A DNA stretch of 64,000 nt from Citrus sinensis (taxonomy: Eukaryota; Streptophyta; Magnoliopsida; Sapindales; Rutaceae): contig NC_068557.1 of the NCBI RefSeq assembly GCF_022201045.2, forward strand, positions 32,775,501 to 32,839,500. The letters run 5' to 3'. The notes under the pieces are model-generated. The model had not been told where the DNA came from, ran no database searches, and worked only from the letters and a program-made list of their open reading frames with translations. The translations under genes were made by a program, and so were the position numbers. Positions 47,495 through 59,917 of the stretch are shown here, piece after piece (position 1 is the stretch's first letter; every line of letters starts with the position of its first letter).

Positions 47495-50400
47495 GACAAA
47501 GTGATCAATATATCCCTTTTTAATGCTACCAACTTGCATGCTCGCGTTTATATGTATCCAGTTGTCAGTCATTTCATAGTATCTAACTAAATTTGGTACT
47601 TATTACCTACCTTTTTTTTTTAATAAATAAAGAATCAAGTAACTTTTACGCATACAAGGAAAAACAATCAAAGAATTAAAAGCTCGTCTCTCATACTTGA
47701 CCCATGATTAATTAATTTGAATATCAGTACTCATCCCTCCTAATATACATTTTGATATTGCTACTAATTAACAGATACATTACCTAATAATGTGTTTCAG
47801 TTTATCCTTCATTAATTTTATAAATGAATATAAATAACTTTCTTCGTCACATACATGTGCATGTATGTATATCTATGTTAATTATAGCCTGTACATACTT
47901 CATACCTGCAAAAATGAATCCATTTAGTAACTATCTCAATCAATTTAAAATATGCATGTGAATACAATAAAGAGGATTAAAGTAACGGACAAGTTAAAAA
48001 AATAAAAAATAAAAATAAACCATATATTTTTGTTATGAATTTATATCTCTGTTAACAAATGTAGGTAAATTAAAACCCCAAAAATTAACTAACCTAAATT
48101 AATTATTCTGAAATTATTGTTCTATATTACTATTCATGTGATGCTATTCAAATGATATTGTTCATTAGTTACTGTTCAAAATTACTGCATCATTATTATT
48201 CATAACATTGTCGATATGTTACTATTTATTCACCATAAATTTATCAAATGTGCTAAAAAATAAATTGCATAAAGTAATCCATGCAGATGATTTTTACGTG
48301 GTTCGAATCATAATCATACATCTATGAGCTCGTGCCCAACATTAAGTAATTCACTAAATAATGAAAAGTTTATTTCAGATTCCTTCTTAATCTTGCCACT
48401 ACCTTGTTGAATCTAATTTAGTCTATCTTGCTTAGCGAGCACCACCCATTAGTCGATCTTGTTTAACGAGCACCACTCATCTTTAATTGTGTTTGTTGCT
48501 TCCTTGAGACCATTCAACATGTAAAGGAAGTATTTCACACAATGAAGACATTGAAGACGTATCGTATTTAATACAGAGAAGCTGCCAACACAAAGTACAA
48601 AAAAAAAAAAAAAAAAAAAAACAAACAACTGGTAGAGGAGTATTGTGATATACTTCCTTATGAGTCCAATAGTCCATAAATATTTGATAAACTTACTAAT
48701 ATAGTAATCGCCTTTATTCTGTTAGATCCGATAACCACTTTTGTTGGTACATGAATTCCCGTACGTTATTTAGTAATAATCACATGTTGCTTTTTGTTGA
48801 TACTTTTGGGTTTAATTGTTAATTTTGCCTGCATATATATGATAAAAGAATGGTGGAGTTTTAGATCTAAAATGAGATCTCCCGCCAACTACACATTTCT
48901 CAGCCTGTAGATAGAAACCAAAAAGATTGTGAACGTAGTCATTTGGCAATTCTCATTCAAATCAAGATAAATTTAGATTTTAGAATAATAAAAAAAGTAT
49001 CGGAATGTCTTTGAAGATACATGCTTGAGTCCGATTTGTGAAGATTCTCAAGAACAAATTAAGGATTAATATTCAAGCTCGATGATTGAACATGTATAAT
49101 TTATCACGTGATTCATCTTTAATTACAAGAGTTTGGATCATTGAAATTTTTTTGAACCTTCATGCACAAACAACCTCTTGGTTATTATTATTATTATTTT
49201 CTTTCATCTTGAAGAAACTAAAGTAATCATGATAGAATGTCTAGTGAAAGAATATATATACATACATATATTGAAGATACGAAAACTAAAACTTCATAAA
49301 AACTACAGACACGTGAATACAGACAAATCATTCGCCGGACCAACGTAAGTCATCGTAATCGTGTCGTTAGTCATCGCTCAGCAGCCTCGGTGTCATTCGC
49401 TTATTGATTGAAGATGAAGAATAGATGGAGAAGAAGAAGGAACAATGAAGAAGTGAGAAAAAAAAAAAAAGAACTAAAGTAAAAAGGAAGGATTAACAAA
49501 GAAGAAGAAGTAACAAAGAATAAGAGAGAGAGACAAAAATGCTTTGAAGATAAAGAAATAGATAGAGAGGAGTTTGTTCATGAATGCGGATACAAATTTA
49601 TTAATAGATAAAATAATAAATTAAATAGTAATACTTTGACGTGTACGTGTATACAAAGGAATGGGTGGGCTGAATGATAACAAACGCAATTTGACCACCC
49701 AAACCCAGTTACCTAGCCCAGCCCACAACCCGATGCCAATTCCCAAATCCCATGCCAGCCGATGACGCTTATTTTCACTTTTCTTATGGATGGATTTGTC
49801 ATTTGAATCGACAGTGACAGCTGCCCTTTTATTACGTGGCCCCGCACCATCACCATGTCCATGCCGTTACAACTCTTCTTTTTAACTCAACTCTAGTGTG
49901 TCGCCACGGCAACACGACAAAAACAGCCTGTCCTGTCACTTCCGTGGGGCCAGCTGCCAACTGTTTCTTTCAATTTCATCCATCAAAATGAATGAATATG
50001 ATTTATGTATTCGATGCATCATAATAAGTATATAATCCTGTAATATTAATAATTGATTTCATTCTAATCACATTTGTCATAGAGTTAACAAATCCACATC
50101 GCCACTTACGCTCGTAGTTCAGTGATGAACTATTATGGATCATAATAGAATAAAAATATAATAATATAAGTCTCATATATATATTTAATTGTAAATATTA
50201 GTATAATGACCTACTGTCATAACAGTTGTATATATCTCTTTGTAATACAATAACATGATGCTTAATCAATTCAAAAAAAAAAAAAACAAAACAAATCCAC
50301 ATCAACATTCATGCTAATGACTGCAGCCCCTTTCCTTTTTCATATCCTCTAAACTCATAAATTCTAAAATATTTTTAGTGAATTTTAATTCATTAATGCA

Positions 50401-50664
50401 GACATGACATATATAATTAAATTTGATATTACTATCACTTATATGATAATTTTTTAAAATAAATATATCTAACATTATTCATTTATTATATATCTGACCT
50501 GATACTTCTGATTTATTCTAAACTAGAAAATAGAACCGTGTTTCACGCGGCTTTAAAAAAAAAATTTAATATTATCATTTTTTCTTACTTTACACTTGAT
50601 GAAACTGATAAAAAATATGAATTTTTTTTTTTAAGATGAGGCAGCCTTATAAAAAAATAAAAAA
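47495..50664. other. Intergenic, AT-rich, no gene recognised
   Basis: Contains an A21 run at about 48600-48621, GAAGAA-rich purine tracts near 49430-49520, and a small GC-richer patch (49670-49930) with no coding signal. The segment 48280-48480 has a transposon-like style, including two GAGCACCAC-CCAT/TCAT repeats about 40 bp apart, but no element could be defined. Confidence 0.45.
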
Positions 50665-51009
50665 AGCTATTAGCCAACAATACAAATAAAGAAGCAACGC
50701 AAGATAAAGAATAAAATGAGAGAATATATTATTAGAGTGATTTTATTCATTCCAGTTGTGTGTGTACAAAACAAAAAGATGAGCTCTCCTTTTATAGTTA
50801 TATAATCACTCCATAAAATTAATGAAAAATTATGGATCATAATTCCTTGTGAAATAGTGGGAGTTATAGAGAAGCTAAAGGTTGCTAATGGGAGATAGTG
50901 GGGAGACTAAGAGATATATGTTATGAACATCCACATTTATTTTAATAAATTCATAACACTCCCCCTTAAATATTTATTACAAAGAATGTACCTCATTAAA
51001 ACCTTTACA
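50665..51009 (-). mobile_element. Fossil Copia 3' end (LTR plus polypurine tract), opposite orientation
   Basis: Read on the minus strand this repeats the end of the element at 43175-46366. It has the GGTTTTAATGAGGTACATTC stretch, a polypurine tract (AAGGGGGAG) and an LTR of about 294 bp that begins TGTTATGAATTTATT (50958) and ends at about 50665. Similarity to the other LTR is high over its full length. The rest of the element is absent, so this is a truncated fossil; no target duplication was found. Confidence 0.85.
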
Positions 51010-51153
51010 TAATTGTTATTGTATAATAACAATCAAATTAATTATGAGAAGATGAAAAGTCAAATTTAAAAGAAAATTTCTCTATTTATTAGATAATAGA
51101 GAATATACTAAGATGAGAAATGGTGATTACCACATCACCTCCTCAAGTCCCAC

Positions 51154-51156
<3 letters not shown>

Positions 51157-51230
<74 letters not shown>
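51157..51230. repeat. (TA)37 microsatellite
   Basis: An uninterrupted TA run of 74 bp. It can form a cruciform and is likely length-variable. Confidence 0.95.
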
Positions 51231-51234
<4 letters not shown>

Positions 51235-51810
51235 CCTCCTAACTGATGTCCGCAGCTACACTATGGGTGGATCCGTTAATTTTTCCAAGCACCAAAAAAT
51301 TATACAAAATCTATGTGAGTCGAACAAGATGGAATTGTGTGTACAAAATAAATCAAGAGATCAATGTGGCCATCATAGAACCCGAAAACAGAACTTACAT
51401 TTGCCGTCTAACACAACTCATTGTCACTGGTTCTTCAACATTGCTAAAGCAAAGGCCAACAAATCAAACACATCATCTTAACTAGCTGCAGCTGGTATTC
51501 ACATTTAATGATCTGGCCAAAAACAATACATATATCTAACTTCAACTCATTTACATATACAAGTGCAAATTTCCAAAAATGTTACTGAAGATTCGGAAAA
51601 ATAAATAAATAAACATATTCCATGCATTACGGCTCTAAATCTATAATCCTCCTAAGAAAACAAAAACAAAAATTAAAATGTACAGTGAAAAGAATTAAAC
51701 TCAGAAGCTTTATCTTCCAAACACAATAATCTACAATGACAGATGGAAGAGACCTTGAAAAATTTAAGGCCAACAAAGCAGTGTTCAGGAAACTTCAAAT
51801 TCTGCCCGGA
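51231..51810 (-). other. Probable 3' UTR/flank of the GAUT4-like gene
   Basis: About 580 bp left of the GAUT4 stop. It should contain the 3' UTR and poly(A) site. A TTTATTTATTTATTTTT-like stretch on the minus strand (about 51600-51615) is the only notable motif. A frame reading rightwards at 51736-52053 is a shadow of the last GAUT4 exon. Confidence 0.4.
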
Positions 51811-54800
51811 CTATGGATTGATGTTGCATTCTCGCAAATACAATTGATCATAGTCTACATGTTTGGTCCAATAGTTCCTATACTTTGGTATGTTTATCTC
51901 AAGCCATGGTTTCATGTTCCCATTGTAGTGTATGACAGCCGCCCTCTCTATATCCCTCTGGTTGACACTGGGATTGTATCCAAGCCCCAGCACATGCCAA
52001 AAACGGTCCAGGGGATATGTGCGTTTCCAGAATGTTATAAGACCAGGCGGTAGTGTTCCCAGCTTCCACAATTGTCTGTCATGATTCTGTGAACAGGAAT
52101 TTTACTTCAGAAATATGAACAGGATAAAACAAGTAAACTAGATATTTTAGATTACTGATGCTAGAAAATTTAGGTTTAATATGTGTTAAGAAACAATTAA
52201 CTTTTTCTGCTTTGATTCTAACTGCTTGGCTGCATTTCTATTTTACTTAAGGGATTACGGTGATGTCTCTAAAATCCAAATACCCAAGGCAAGGACACAG
52301 AACCTAGGGGATTTCAAGAACACTACCTACGCAGTACCCTGAGTTGAAACAGCTTAAGAGACTTTTTTAAGCACACCATAAACTGAGTCACAAAAGGGAA
52401 AGAGAAAACAAGTCTCATATCCTAAAGTAATTTATAAAATTTGGCAAACTAGCTAACCAGGAACTAAGTACATCACTTACCATCTTCTGCCATGTGTGAT
52501 ACACGTCTGTGATGTTTTGCCTCCTCCATTCATCCAAATCAAAAATATTCATTCCATATGCCCATCCACAAGCACGGGGGTCAAAATTCTTTGAAATAAG
52601 AGGATTTGAGAAGTTGAGATATCGATCAAACCGATGGAAGGTTTCTCCACAAGTCTCTACTGCACCATTGACTTTACCCTTCAAATCAATAGACCACAGA
52701 CCACTGAGATCCTTTTGCACCACTACATCATCATCTAAGAAAAGCACTTTGTTAAGCCGTGGGAAGACCTCTGGTAGGTAAAAGCGAAGATGGTTCAGGA
52801 TGGACAAATACTTGGGGTTCCTAAACTTCAAATTTGAATCAGAATTTGCTCGATGTGCCCTAAAGTAATAGTCTATCATAGATTGAGAATTCAGCTGTTT
52901 GAGAACTGGACTATAACTTGAGTTCAGCCACGTAAACTCTTCAATATTCTGAACCTGCACAGTGGCTCTGCCTGGTGGATTTGCTAGAAACCACATCCTC
53001 ATGGCAGCATAATTAAGCCTATCAGTGACGATGTGGAAAACATGGTTTGAAGGGTGCTGCAGAGGTTCAATGCAACATGGTGAGTTTGACATGTCAACAG
53101 AAAGTAAAGGCCTTCTTTGGAAAGATAGTAAGTTGATTGATGCTCTAAACCATCTTTCCAAGAAAACAAAAGAATAGAGAAAAGAGATTGCCAATTTCCT
53201 TATGTTTTCCCCTATCTTCTTGGCAACTAAAGGAAGAATAAGTGCATATTTTAGAGAAGAATATATTACCTTAGCATGGGTGACAGTAGAGTTTACGACA
53301 ACCGCTGCTGCCAATACATTGTCTGAGAAAAGGGCATAATGGAACAGCCGGGGATCTTCTAATTTCTCTTGATTTGGAAAGTGCCGTTGGGAAGAATTTA
53401 ATGTATAGTACTCAGTGGTAAGGCGTAAGGGAAGACAATGAAGACCTTTAGGAAGTGTTTTTGCAGTTAACTGAGTCAAAAACAAGGTCTGCTTCTTATG
53501 CACCCGGAGCTGCTCTTCTGTCGAATGAAGCATAGCTCGAAGTTTCTTTACCACAGCAGCACAGTCATCTTGAATCTGCTTGCCCTTGGCCAACGATTGC
53601 TCCATTGCCTTCAATCTATCATTGGCACTGCATACGTAGATAACAAGATTTAATGGTTAATGCAGACAGAGCATTGACAGTCCATCTAGAATTTGAATAT
53701 TTACAAAAAAAGATGTCAAAGTATTGGCATGTGTAAGAAGAAGACTCACATCCTTGGCAAATCAGAATCTTTGGTTGCATCACCAAGTGCACGTTGAACC
53801 TCCTTAATGCGCAGTCGAAGCTCCCTTACAAAATTTGCATTGTTTCTCATGGCTGGAAGTGAAAGATAGACTTTTGCCTTGATGAGCTGATCTTTAAGCT
53901 GACGTACCCGAAAATCTGGCGGTGTCGTTTGTTCAGTCTGTTTCTCATTGTTAATTTTTGTGGGCTCTTTCTTTTCCAAAACACCATATGTAAGAGATGA
54001 TTCCTGTTGATGCTTTGTATCCTATATAGGCAGAAAATCAACAAATGTGGATCAGGAAAAAAAAAAGATTAAATCTAAATTAGATTCAAGATTTCATTTT
54101 ATCCACAAGGTTTGAAAGTGTGCTCTTTCAAGAAACTATTTGATATACTGCAAACGAGAATATTTTTATGATGCTAGAGCACTTGATGGTTCAAAATTTA
54201 TATTGAGCTCAGCAATTATTTATCTGTTAGCCTCTGAGTTCATAGAGGGGCTTCCCTGTCCAGGCAGGAAAAAGAAAACTACAAAGTCAAAAAGTATAGC
54301 TTCAGTCACATTGCCACATTCTAGAGGTAATATTTTCTAAATCTAACTTGTAGTGCAAGAAAATCCACCTAAAAAAGGGAGTAGGTCAATTTGAGACCAA
54401 TGGAAAAATGATAAGCTGTATCCAACAATCTGGAAAAAAAAAGAAACCCCTAGCATAAAGACTATTTCAAGCATCAGAAGCCCATCCGCAAATAGGGTAA
54501 ACCACAATTGTCATAAAACAATGAGAACCAAAAGAAAAAACAAAGAATTCATACTGGAAATCAACCCTAAATAAGAATCAATAGTAGACAACGAATTCTA
54601 AAGCATTCGTTGAATCAGATAAGATAGATGCATAATAAATAATTACAAAATTGAAGGGTAGCCATCAAAGACTTTTCTATGCAAATGAGCAACAGCATTT
54701 TGAATTGAATAAAAACTGAACATGGAATGATTAAAATGAAATTACCAAAATTTGAGAGTGATGGGCAGAAATGTGATTGTCAGATGCCTTAATCTGCTCC

Positions 54801-55702
54801 TGGTCAGCATGCTTGTTGATTTGGGTTTTGGTTAGATCAGTGACCTGTCTGATAGGATTATCTGTTTTAGACTGATCAAGTCCATTAGTTGTAGCAGATA
54901 AGACTCTGGCAGATTTATGCTCCCATGACCCTGCTCATCACCAATTCAACCCATAACACACAAATATTACAAGCTGTCCGACAACAATGCTACAGATCTT
55001 TAATGCATTAACATAAAGAGCGCTATTAAGAATTTAAAAAAAAAAAAAAAAAACCTTGAGATTGAGACTGAGAATGAGCTGAATGTTGAGCGATTTTGTC
55101 AGAAATGACGAGTATGGGTTGTTTAAGACTGAGGGTAGTGGAAGATTCCTGTTTGCAGCAACAAATTAGATAGATGGAAAAAAAAAGAACACATAAAATT
55201 ATAAAAGATGTTTTTTTTTTTTTGTTTATTTATTTTATTTTTTTAAACCACTAGATAGAGAGGTAGAGAGATATTACAAGAAGAAGAAAAAAACCTGAGG
55301 AAGAAGATTTAGATGTCTGGCATCTCCACCGACAGTCTGAAGAGAAATAACAACACGGGAAAAAGTCTTAATAGGATGATAAAATAAATGTCTAATGCAC
55401 GGTTTTGCAAATGCAACGAAAAGAGGGTGAGTAAAGCAAACTTACAAAAGCTGTAAGATCTTCGAGAAATTCGCCGCTTTCGGCTGAAAAAGAAACCCAG
55501 AAGAACAATGAATGTTGGTTAATTAATTAATTAATTAATTAATTAATTAGTCAATCAATTTAATGAAGAAGAGGAAGGAATATGAAAATTGAAAGAGCAT
55601 ACAAGAAGAGGGATAGGAATCCTTGAAAGTGGAGGTGAAAATAAGAATAGGAGCCAACACCGTCGCACAAAGCATTCCCACCACCAAATTCCTCGTCTTC
55701 AT
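51811..55702 (-). CDS. GAUT4: Homogalacturonan alpha-1,4-galacturonosyltransferase, GT8 family, GAUT4-type
   Basis: Nine exons in reading order: 55702-55603, 55483-55446, 55336-55295, 55148-55055, 54930-54746, 54021-53750, 53627-53270, 53056-52481 and 52086-51811. They total 1941 nt, or 646 residues, all with GT-AG introns. The start MKTRNLVVGMLCATVLAPIL is a short cytosolic tail plus one membrane anchor, so a type II Golgi protein. A variable stem follows, then the GAUT N-terminal conserved block (VRQLKDQLIKAKVYLSLPAM, RELRLRIKEVQRALGDATKD). The GT8 catalytic domain runs from about residue 365. It has the metal-binding DDD at 471-473 (VLFLDDDVVVQKD) and the HYNGNMKPW motif at 608-616, and the protein ends YLRECNINP as in GAUT4. 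It uses UDP-galacturonate to extend pectin. GAUT3 is the main alternative. A GAA repeat sits in the leader. Confidence 0.94.
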
Positions 55703-55768
55703 CCTCCTCTCCACAACACTTTTTTTACTTTTGGATCCCTTTTGTGGTTTTTGTGTGCTGATGCTGCT

Positions 55769-55793
55769 GCTTCTTCTTCTTCTTCTTCTTCTT
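55769..55793 (-). repeat. GAA microsatellite in the GAUT4 leader
   Basis: On the coding strand this is about eight GAA/AAG units, roughly 67-91 bp upstream of the ATG, preceded on the same side by AGC units. GA-rich leaders are common in plants; variation here could affect expression. Confidence 0.8.
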
Positions 55794-57826
55794 AATTCTT
55801 ATCCAAAAAGCTGAAGAAGAAGCTACCGGCTGCCGATTTAATTTTATTTAAACAATTATGATGGTGCGAGCCACCATCATTCTCTCCCGTATGGACGCGT
55901 TTTGTTTTATGAAGAAAGAAGATTGAGATTCATTTATCTTTCTTATCATCTATCATCACTACCGAGTTTATTATGAGTGTGTTACCTGGCTCTGGCTATA
56001 ATAGAATAATAAAATATTATTATGAATTTATTTATAATAACATGGAATGGACTGGACCGCGGACGACCAGTAAAGAAAGAAAGAGCCAGAAAAGCGTCGG
56101 CGAAAATGATGAATTGATCAACAAACAATTTTGAGTGATTTAGTTTTAAGCGTCCGTCCGTGTGAACGGTGTGATGTGAGAGAGAGAGAGAGACACACAC
56201 ACAATTAATTAATTAATTAATTAACTGAGAATCATCAGATCACAGCAAGCAACAATACACCATAATATTATTCACTCACAAGCTACATACATACATACAT
56301 ACAAACAAATAAGCACGAGCCTTTTTCTTTTTATTTTCTTTTTTCTTATAAAAACAATTTTACATATAATTTTGTTGTCAACACTCAACAACGATTGATT
56401 AGTGAGTGAATAGAGGGTAATGGGCTGGGTGCCCTAAGTAATGGGCTTAGAAAGACCAATAAATAAATAATAATGAGAAAAGGTGAAAAAGCAGCAAAGT
56501 TAATAAGTAATGTATTGTTTTCCCAAAATTTAATTGACCACGCCACGCCACGCCACCCAGACGCGTAATTCATTCTCATTTGTGCCGTGCGTGGTCTAAA
56601 GACTTGGCTGCACGCCTGCACCTGCATGCCGCGTTACATATATATAAAACAGTGACAACCATTCCTACACAATTCATTAAAAAAAAAATAAAAAAATCAC
56701 GTAACATTAAACATGTCATCATGTAAACCTAAGTTGACAACTAAGTTTAGCTGCCATCAATATCATGTATTATCAGTGGATATTTCAACTTAAATTTTTA
56801 ACTTAAAATTTAAACATAAATTTTAAATTATTGGATTGTATATTAAAAGTTAAATTAGCATTTAATGATGACTATTGATTTATTATTAGATTTCTTAAAA
56901 TCAATAGGTCAAAATGGTGTTCAAATTTTAAGTTGAAATATCTCCTTACTAAAATAAAAGGAAAAAAAATACACTCCAATATATTGTATTTTGACATTTT
57001 ATATTTTAAAATATGTGTTTTTTAATATATATATATATATATTAGCTTGTTCAAGAGATTTTCTTGTGTGTGTGTGCGCGCGCGCATGTGCGAGTGTGTT
57101 TTAATTAAGAATCTCCAGCTATATTAAAGTTAAGGATAAGGTAAAAGGTCAAAACAAAAAAAAATTACATGCTCTAATGTAATATATTTTATCATATAGT
57201 GGATTGAAATCCACGTATGTTTTTTTTTTTTTTTTTTTTTTTTACCTTCAAGTATCCTTAATTGAAAATTCATTGCACACACACGCACACGAAACTTCTC
57301 AAGTGTGGATGCTAAAACACATATTTTATTGAGACGAAGCTAAATGACAAGAAAAATAAAGACTCCATTTCACTTTCTTGTCATTTAGTATGTGAGAATC
57401 TGAATTTTTTTTAAAGTTCTTTTAGCTCCATTTGCATGAAATCAACATTTTAGCATCGCATTTATTTATTGTAGAAAATATTTTTTTAATAAGAGATCTT
57501 TAGTCATATTAAAGTAGGGAACAAGTTAAAAATAAAATTTACATGCTTTAATACAAGTGTATTTTATCTTGTAGTATATTAAAATTTGTATTCTTTAGTT
57601 TTTTAACTTATCTATGATTTTATTATGGTCAAGTACCACTAACCGAAAGCCTAGTTATTAAAATGAAAAATAAATTAACAGATAATAAAAGTACAAAATC
57701 CAATACATCACATAATAAATATATGCTAAATTAAGTATGTTTTACTTCTTTTTTAAATTTATTCTTTACTTTAATAACTTTTGGGATTCTTGAGTAGATA
57801 ATAGCTCTAGACTTAATTTTATAAGG
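55794..57826. other. Intergenic upstream of GAUT4, repeat-rich
   Basis: Includes the GAUT4 promoter side, an AG/AC run (56178-56203) followed by TTAA units, CATA units near 56287-56302, and a small inverted-repeat element (about 56773-56950) whose ends both read GATATTTCAACTTAAA. There is also a GT/CG alternating tract (57067-57100), a T24-like run (57219-57242) and a diverged direct repeat (57103-57235 versus 57486-57610). No gene was seen. Confidence 0.45.
57340..57388. repeat. Perfect 15-bp inverted repeat (hairpin) with 19-nt loop
   Basis: CTAAATGACAAGAAA at 57340-57354 is exactly complementary to TTTCTTGTCATTTAG at 57374-57388. No terminator or RNA gene is evident around it; it may be the core of a small decayed transposon. 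Confidence 0.75.
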
Positions 57827-58411
57827 GGTAAAAGCTTGTTTAGTCCTTATATTATGGGATTAGTGTCCATGTAGTCCCTATATTTTTTAAAACACCTCAA
57901 AACGTCCATGTTGCTAAATATTGACACTCATACCATTATTTTTTTATTATTTTTAACTTACTTTTACAATATTACACTCTTAAAGTAATGTTTTTTTTTG
58001 GATATTAATAAAAAAATTAGATTATCAAACTAAACTTAAAAATAAAATAAAAACAAAAAAGGTATATACTAATTTTTGTGGAAGCTCACGTATGTTTAAA
58101 AAATTAATATTGTAAAAAATTACATTATCAATTTTTTTAGAAAAATTAATATTTTAACTCAAGAGAGTGTTCCACAAAAATTAATATATTTTTTTGGTGT
58201 TAAACTGGTAATTTAATTTTTTTTCTTTTTAATAATGTCTAAAAAATATTATTATAGTTTGCTAATATTATAAAAATAAATTAAAAGGAACAAAAGATAT
58301 TGGCAAGAATGTCAATAATTTAATGACATGAATGATTTGAGGTATTTTAAAAAATATAAAAATTAAACAGATATTAATTTTAAAATATAAAAACTAAAGG
58401 AGCTTTTAACC
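57827..58411. mobile_element. Non-autonomous DNA transposon (MITE-like), ~585 bp, ~90-bp TIRs
   Basis: The left end (GGGGTAAAAGCTTGTTTAGT...) and the reverse complement of the right end (GGTTAAAAGCTCCTTTAGT...) align over about 90 bases, including CTATATTTTTTAAAACACCT against TTATATTTTTTAAAATACCT. The interior is AT-rich and non-coding. TAAG occurs at both outer flanks, but a convincing target duplication is not clear, so the superfamily stays open. Confidence 0.68.
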
Positions 58412-59917
58412 TAAGTGTATCATATAAAAGATTCAAAAGGTAGTTTAAGTCAATTGTTTATCCCACTACAGATGACATGAGAAGATCTATTAAATTGATA
58501 AAATGAAATTGGAATTGGAAACTAATAATAAAAAAGGTGTCGGCAACTGAAAGCAGTGCTCAACGGCTACCACTGACTCGGTTGTTTGTTTTGTTGGTGT
58601 TGGGACCAGACCAATTATTATGCTTGTTTTATTTTACCTCAAAATTCAAAAAGTATCACTCATTTGTGTTTTATATTATTATTATTATTATTATTATTAT
58701 TATCTCCCCTCATTTGGGCTTTTTATACATTTCGAAACAGAAGAATTGCATTGAATTTTTTTTTTTTTTTGTTTTATTTCTTTGGGATGAGGGGGTTAAT
58801 GGGTAAAGACTTTTTATGATCAACAAGATTTGGCGGAACTGTTGTGTTGAGGCCTGATCCCGAGGGAGTTGCACTTTTTATTTATTTATTTTTTGAAAAG
58901 GTAGCGTTGAAACACTTTATCCCAGATAAAATGTGATCGTTGCTCGCACATTTTGAGGCGGACAATATGCCTCAGTACCTCTCACCTCCACGGGTTCTCA
59001 TAAGTCATAAATTTCTAATTTCCTTTTTTTCTCCATTTTTAACGACCCAAAAAAAAAAAAAAAAAAAAAAGTAAAGAAGACTTCCACTTTGTGCTCAATA
59101 TGTATGTGGGGCGAGGAATTCTAATAGAACATCAAAGATATTATGCTTAATTAATGTATATATATATATATATGTATGTTATATTTAGTTTAATTAAATA
59201 TAATATGATAATTTTTTAAAATAAATACACACATAATAATACATACATAGTGATTGAATAAAATATTTCTTATGTACTCCAAATCTCTCGTGTGGGGACG
59301 TATTGTTCTGATTTCGACAAATGCCTTTATAATTGGTCTCATACTTGTTCGACTTTCCATTCCATGGACTAAAAGTTGAAGCCAATTGTATCTGCATCTG
59401 GATCTGTTTCGACGAGATTGGGCCATCGGAAGCCCATTGCTTGCATTTCTTGTATAATTTATGAGGAAATAAAACAACCAACTTCATCATCGATCTCAAT
59501 GGATTAGTCTTCACAATTCCAAATTGAAAATGCTTAGTAAGATAGATATCCACAGCATGATATTATTAAGTGTCCTTCCTTCTTATATTATTATCAATGA
59601 TTCCTAATTAAACTAAATACCAAGTTAGTTGAAATTTAAAATTAAAACTTAAATATTGAAATACCTAACATTACTCTTCATTTTCTTCCTTTTTTTTTTT
59701 TTTTTTTCTCCAATAAGATAACAAACAAACAAACAATCAATACACATTATGATCAGTAATTGAAACAACAATTAAGAGAATAGTAGTATATAAAAATGGA
59801 AAAGGAATGACCAAAAGGCAAAGCAAAATTGATGAGAAAAGGGTTGGGTTTTCCTGCCCATCCAATCAAATTTTAATAAATGAATAGGACGCGCGCAGAT
59901 GGAGTGAAAGTGGGTCT
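58412..59917. other. Intergenic, no gene recognised
   Basis: AT-rich with an ATT run (58673-58703), a T14 run near 58757-58770, an A22 run near 59048-59070 and a TA run near 59157-59172. Short open frames (for example 58537-58819 and 59190-59553) lack recognisable domains. The right end should hold the 3' UTR of the acidic-protein gene. Confidence 0.45.

Noticed and set aside
48280-48500. Possible LTR or LINE fragment (ACGTGGTTCGAATC and repeated GAGCACCAC)
   Set aside because: The style is transposon-like, but no ends, partner repeat or coding piece were found; GGTTCGAATC also raised a tRNA T-loop suspicion, but no cloverleaf surrounds it.
51113-51481. 122-codon frame with a long Ile-Tyr run
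   Set aside because: It is a translation of the (TA)37 tract and not a protein.
58537-58819. Two overlapping plus-strand frames of 77-89 codons
   Set aside because: Both are driven by ATT and T repeats; no conserved features.
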